64,000 nt of DNA. It comes from Beroe forskalii (taxonomy: Eukaryota > Ctenophora > Nuda > Beroida > Beroidae). The position numbers and the translations under genes are program-made. The first letter of the stretch is position 1; the number at the start of each line of letters is the position of its first letter. The stretch covers positions 62,001 to 126,000 of the forward strand of contig WFMF01000272.1 in assembly GCA_011033025.1 (NCBI GenBank), given 5' to 3'. The notes under the pieces are model-generated. The model worked only from the letters and a program-made list of their open reading frames with translations, was not told the DNA's origin and did no database searches. Positions 52,401-58,400 of the stretch are shown one piece after another.

Positions 52401-55400
52401 TCCGAAAATGGTTTTTGGCCCATAACTTCTTCCCTGAGGGTTCTACGGCATATTGGTGTCAACAATTGTATAAAAGCATGTTTATTGCATTCGTTTTGAG
52501 CCCAAAATGAAGTCTCTACGACTTTCCTAAGCCGAGTTATGAAAAAACGACATAGCGTATAAATATAAAAAGGGCGTGGCCCAAAAACCACCGCCCCCCA
52601 TGGGGTAGGTTGGTAAACTTTTTTTTCTGGGCTCCTGAGACCCAGTACTAGCCCCTGAAATAGTTAATGAATTGTTATAAAAAATTTCCAGGTCATTGCA
52701 AAAATCGGGTGGATTATAAATAAACGCGTAAAGTTGTTGTTGTACGTCTAGAGCGTAGAAATAGAACATATTATTAAGTTCTCAATAAAAGTCCCGCCAT
52801 AATATTACGTAATATATAATATATTTAAATATATACAGAAAACATATCAGGGACTGTTCTGAGCAGAGTATAAACCATTTATTTTGTATAATATTCATAA
52901 AGGAATGGCAACGTAATATGATAATGGCAGTTATGTTAGAGATAATGTAGTACATAAAGTATTAATATTGCGATCGTTTACGTCATTAAATCATTTAAAT
53001 CATTTTCAATGCCAGCTTATAACGCATAATGCCAACATTTAACTATCTTACTTCGTTCGATGCCAACTTATGAATTAAATAACATTGGTTGGTCACGTAG
53101 TATGCCTACTCGGTTTAGATGTGAAATGACTTACTACCGCGTTACAAATTTTTAAACATAAATAGCTTATTACTTATCGGATAGTGCTATTTTTTTCTCG
53201 ACGAAATAGTTTTTAAAATGTTTTAGGTCACAAAAATAAAATGTGGTGAGTGGTCTGACGACATTTTACGTCATTATCAAGAAGTATGAGCTGATTGGTC
53301 AGATGGTTACGTCAAACTCGTTAAACCACGATTTATTTTCATATTATTAAACTTATGTATGAATTAATTATTAGTATGAATTAATTATTAGTACTAGCAG
53401 GGCTCGTGGCCTCCGGCCACCATTCACCATTTTTCGCTTCAGCAATTCGTACAGTACAATGTAGTACTGTAGTTCTTATCAGTGATGAGGTCATATTTTA
53501 ATCGGGTGTGCCTACTCCTCTAAGTGATGTCTATATACCTGGTGGTGTCAAACGTCACTGGTACTTTCGTATGGACATTCCGATCATCGGCATGCTTGAT
53601 TGGGTACTGAGTGGTGTCACAGAGGTCTGTGGCTATATATAAGGAAGACCGGACAGACAGATATATATTAATTTATATATGAGGAAGAATTATAAGTAGT
53701 AAGATTGATAATAAACCATTAATTAAAGGCGTCAACACATGGAAGAAGAGCCACCACCATTTTGACTGACAGCCTGTCACTTTTGAGTTTATTCATAGAA
53801 AAAGAATAATGACGTCGCTTCACAGTGGTTAGTAGAATATTAAGATTAATTTTCGATTTCTGAAGAAGGTTGCGTCACAAATTGAGTTGTGACTCACAAT
53901 TCAGATTTGGCTTGTTCGCAAAAGAACCAGTGACACACGGACAAAATGCCATGTTTCAAGATAACAGAAAATTTCCCTGATTGTGATAAGCAAACAAAGA
54001 TAACAGCTTATCAGCAACTTGGCCAATGGAGCATTACATTTCACAGAGCTCGAGGGAATATGAAAAAAACACACGGCGAGTTTACAAAACACCTAATAAA
54101 ATTATAATATATCTGTGCCCGAATAATATGAAACCCAATCCACGACGATAAATCACACTGTGAGTCCGGAACCAGCCCAGATGTATTCATACAGTATGTG
54201 CCTTAAGAGAATTATCAGATGGTTAGGGAACAAATATCATATTATCGTAATATAGTGTTATAATAATATTACCATTGACACTTTGTATTAAATGTGTTTG
54301 TGTGAGACATTGTGTAGCAATGAAATCTGAAAAGTCTATGGTTTTTTAAGTGCGGTTGTTACATCTGGGAGTCTTCCATAAAAATCAAATAAAGTTACTG
54401 CCCTTATGGCTGGAAATAGGAGTTAGCAAGAAAGAAAAAGCTCAAAACTTTCAAAAATAGCATCGCAAACTATTTGCAAGGATATATCCTGACTAGCGAA
54501 ACTATCATCAATTATAAATGTTGATATAACTATATACCTGTTCCATTAGCAGAATAGCACAGCTAAGAAGCTTAAAATAAAACGAGAGTTTGTACTGTAA
54601 AATGGAAGAAAGCGACGGAGAGAGACACTTTGCCTGCCAAAACTATATTTATATTCGCACAGTCACAATATACAAAAGCAATTAAATATAATACACGGGA
54701 CTTTCAACAGATGTCAGCGTAAAGTATCACTCCGTTATATTTTTAGTAAAATATATATCATATTATATTTGCATGTGTCTAAACAACGTCTTTATATATA
54801 TCATAATATATAATGTGTTCCAAGGGTTGCTTGGCTCTCTCTCTATCTTAACGTGTTTTACATTAAACAAGGTGCAAAGGAGTTGGCAGAGGAACAATGT
54901 CATCAAGTGGCCTTTCTCTCTCTTGAGATGGTCCTTCGTTACACCAACTATAACGCATTGACAACATATTATATCAAAATAGGTATCGGAGCTAGTCTAT
55001 GATACATATTGCTAAGGAAACAAGTGATAGATTAACCTTGTTTTAAGGGTTTATATGGTCACAAGTCTCCAAAGATACTAAAAAGTGGATCATAAAATCT
55101 TTTGGCATTCAGGAATCAAACAGTTGAAACAACTAAGCAAAAGGATAATATGGAAACACTGAATATACGCAACAATATACAATAAAACCAGGAAAAGACT
55201 AAAGACGAGAGTAAAGCCCAAGGTCTGTTCCTTTCAAATCCGTTTTAAGACCTGCTTTTTCAGGCTTCACCCCCTTATTACATTGCGTTAGACAGTGCAT
55301 CATTTCAAGAGACAAATACAAGCACCAAACACATATCAAGACCTGGACTCCTGGAGGAAGTTGTAGAAGTAGCTTATAAAGTGTGATATGGGTTGAAGTA

Positions 55401-58400
55401 TCCAGGAACTGGGAGATATATATCAGATGCCATGGTCATTGGTCAGGCGCCACTTCAAAACATATATCATATAGTGCAATTTGGACTTTGAACAAATTGA
55501 AACTTTCAGAAGAAAAGTGAGAAGCGGCAAAAAGATAAATGAAATATATACCTAGTTGTGGTCCACATGTTTTCTATTTTTTCAATTCTCGTCCAATGAC
55601 GGAGTGCTATAATTGGAGCTGGAGACGTCAGCCATCCGATATATATAGCCGGGTTTATATGTTATATTTATACGAAATATAAAATTTGATGACAAGCCAC
55701 CAAATATAACAGTGTACTCAAGAGAGATAGGAGACTACGATGGTACGTAATACAAACTTATTATATCAACTACAGTTTAGTATCGTGCCAGTCAAGAAAA
55801 GTTACCAAATCATGGGCAGTTAGACAAACTACTCGTCACGTGATGAAATACGTGATATCACGTGATTGATGTGATTTCATGTTTCATGGTTGGGAAGATC
55901 AAAGACAGATGCTATAAAGTGATAGGCTGGCTGGGTCACGAGACTGTTCATTGGTTGCCGGTAAACCTTACGTCATGATGATACGAATGTCTCAGAGATT
56001 TAGATAGAGATTGAGATCTACCTAAATCACTAAATGCACGTGTATTTAGAATCAGACTTCGAACGAATCAGGAAATTACGCTGGGTAATAATAAGAATAT
56101 AGTCGCGTTACGAGACGAAACATAGCTAGACACGTCAAACAAGAGATGGACTTTGAGTGCACCAAACTACAAACGAAGCACAAGCAAAGCACTGATCATA
56201 GTAAACAAAGCACAGGATATAACAAAGCACGGGACACAACAAAAAGGCACCCATAGAACACAGTAACACACAAGTATATAAGTGAAAAAAAAGCATTTAC
56301 ACTGAGACACGATGCTATACTCTCCCCACATATCACCTCAATACTCAACGTAAACCAGACGGAGGGCCGGAGTAAGGCAGATAAAGTCTGCACACAAGGG
56401 TACAGCATTAGACCTTCTACCGTCATCAATTCACCATTGAAAACCATGATAATGACGTCACTTACAGCCATATATTCGGGTAAAAGGTTATACGCGATCT
56501 ATTAAAAGGACTGAGAGTAACCGAACAAAACACGCAAAATGGAAGAATAAAACTCAGATAATATAAAACACATAAGTGTGTATTGAGTAAGAGAGGCGCT
56601 CAGAGCCATTATTATTATCATATGCTATTATTAGATAACAAATGCTCATAGTGTGCCGGCTACCCCCACGTACATAGGACCGAGTGGTGTCCACAGTTTA
56701 ACATTCTAAACCATGATAATGACGTCACTCCCAACCGCCTATATTTTGGGGGGGGGGGCCAACGCCATTTTAGGCCATTTAGGGCCATGAAATTCTAGGG
56801 CCATTTTGCGATTTTGGATATGTTGATGGCCCTAAATGGCCCTACATTTTACTTAAAATATCCGTCCATAGGTAGAATTTGAAGTATTTGTACGACGATT
56901 TCTCATCTATATATAGCTGTATGTATGATAAGATTAAGATTTCACTACTGTCAAGCAGATTTTAATGAAACTAAATGATCCCATAGTTAATCCCTGCACT
57001 GATCCCATCCGGTGAATCCCTACTGCTCCGTGGTTAATCCTACTGATCCCCATTGGTTAATCCCTACTCCTCCCATGGTTAATCCTTTGTGATCCCCTGG
57101 TTAATCCCTACTCCTCCCACGGTTAATCCTTTGTGATCCCCATTGGTTAATCCTTACTCCTCCCACGGTTAATCCTTTGTGATCCCCTGGTTAATCCCTA
57201 CTGATCCCACGGTTAGTCCCTACTGATCCCATGGCTAATCCCAACTGATCCTAGATGGTTAATCCTTACTGATCCCATGGTTAATCCCTACTGATCCGGC
57301 CTGGTTAATCCCTACCGATCCCCCTGGCCCTGGTTAATCCCCTACTAATCCCACAGTTAATCCCTACTGATCCCTGGTTAATCCCTACTGATCTTCTGGT
57401 TAATCTTTGTGATCCCCTGGTTAATCCCTACTGATCCCACAGTTTGGTCCTACTGATCCCATGGCTAATCCCAACTGATCCTAGATGGTTTAATCCTTAC
57501 TGATCCCATGGTTAATCCCTACTGATCCGGCCTGGTTAATCCCTACCGATCCCCTGGCCTGGTTAATCCCTACTAATCCCACAGTTATTCCCTACTTATC
57601 TCCTGGTTAATCCCAACTGATATCATAGTATCATGGTTAATCCTACTGATCCCATGGTTAATCCCAACTGATCCCATGGTTGTCCTACCAATCCTGGTTG
57701 GTCTACTCCTCCCATGGTTAATCCTACTGCTCCCATTGGTTAATCCTATCCTCCCATGGTCAATCCTTTGTGATCTAGTTGTCCCTACTGATCCCACGGT
57801 TGGTCCTACTGATTCCATGGCATGGCTAATCCCAACTGATCCTAGATGGTTGTCCTTACTGATCCATGGTTAATCCTACTGATCCGGCCTGGTTAATCCT
57901 ACCGTCCCTTTTGGTTTAATCCTACTAATCCGATTTACTAATCTACTGATCCCTGGTTGTCCTACTGATCCTGGTTAATCCCAGCTGATATCGTGGTGTC
58001 CTACTGATCCCATAGTTAATCCTACTGCCTCAATGGTTAATCCTTAGTGATCCTGTTGTCCTACTGATCCCATGGTAGTCCCAACTGATCCCTTAGTTGT
58101 CCTACGATCCATGGTTGGTCCTACTATCCATGGTTGTCACTAGTGAAACCATTGTTAATACCCAACTTATCAAATAGCTAATCCCTACTGATCCCATGGT
58201 TGTCCTACTGATCCTAGTTAATCCTTTTGATCCCATGGTTAATCCCAGATGATCCTGGTGAATTCCTATTCCTACTGGACCCATGATTAATATGTATGAG
58301 ATCCCATGGTCAATCCCTACTGATCGGGCTGATTAATCCTACTGATCCCATGGTTGTCCTAATGATCCCATGGTTGGTCTAACTGATCCCATAGTTAATC

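Larger units (their letters stand above)
46750..54530. repeat. Direct segmental duplication, copy 1
   Basis: Starts at GGTTCAATATCGTGA (46750), matching 58697, and follows copy 2 in order through coding exons, introns and the sequence to ~54530, where copy 2 meets the window end. Interrupted by a 2957-bp insertion at 49760-52716 and ~310 bp at 53393-53703 absent from copy 2; lacks the insertion at 60460-61399. Implied unit about 11.95 kb. Confidence 0.93.

Noticed and set aside
50146..52591. Repeated open frames in the foldback arms, all encoding similar FLSQDTNIAQIMVR-like peptides
   Set aside because: They are the same 172-bp unit read in one frame; 172 is not a multiple of 3, so the frame breaks at each unit, and the peptides resemble no family.
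56196..56471. 91-codon hydrophobic minus-strand frame
   Set aside because: It starts within a palindromic mini-element and AT-rich DNA; no family resemblance, likely chance.
57585..58284. Open frames in the 56985-58690 minisatellite
   Set aside because: Products of short-period repetition with no start or splice context.
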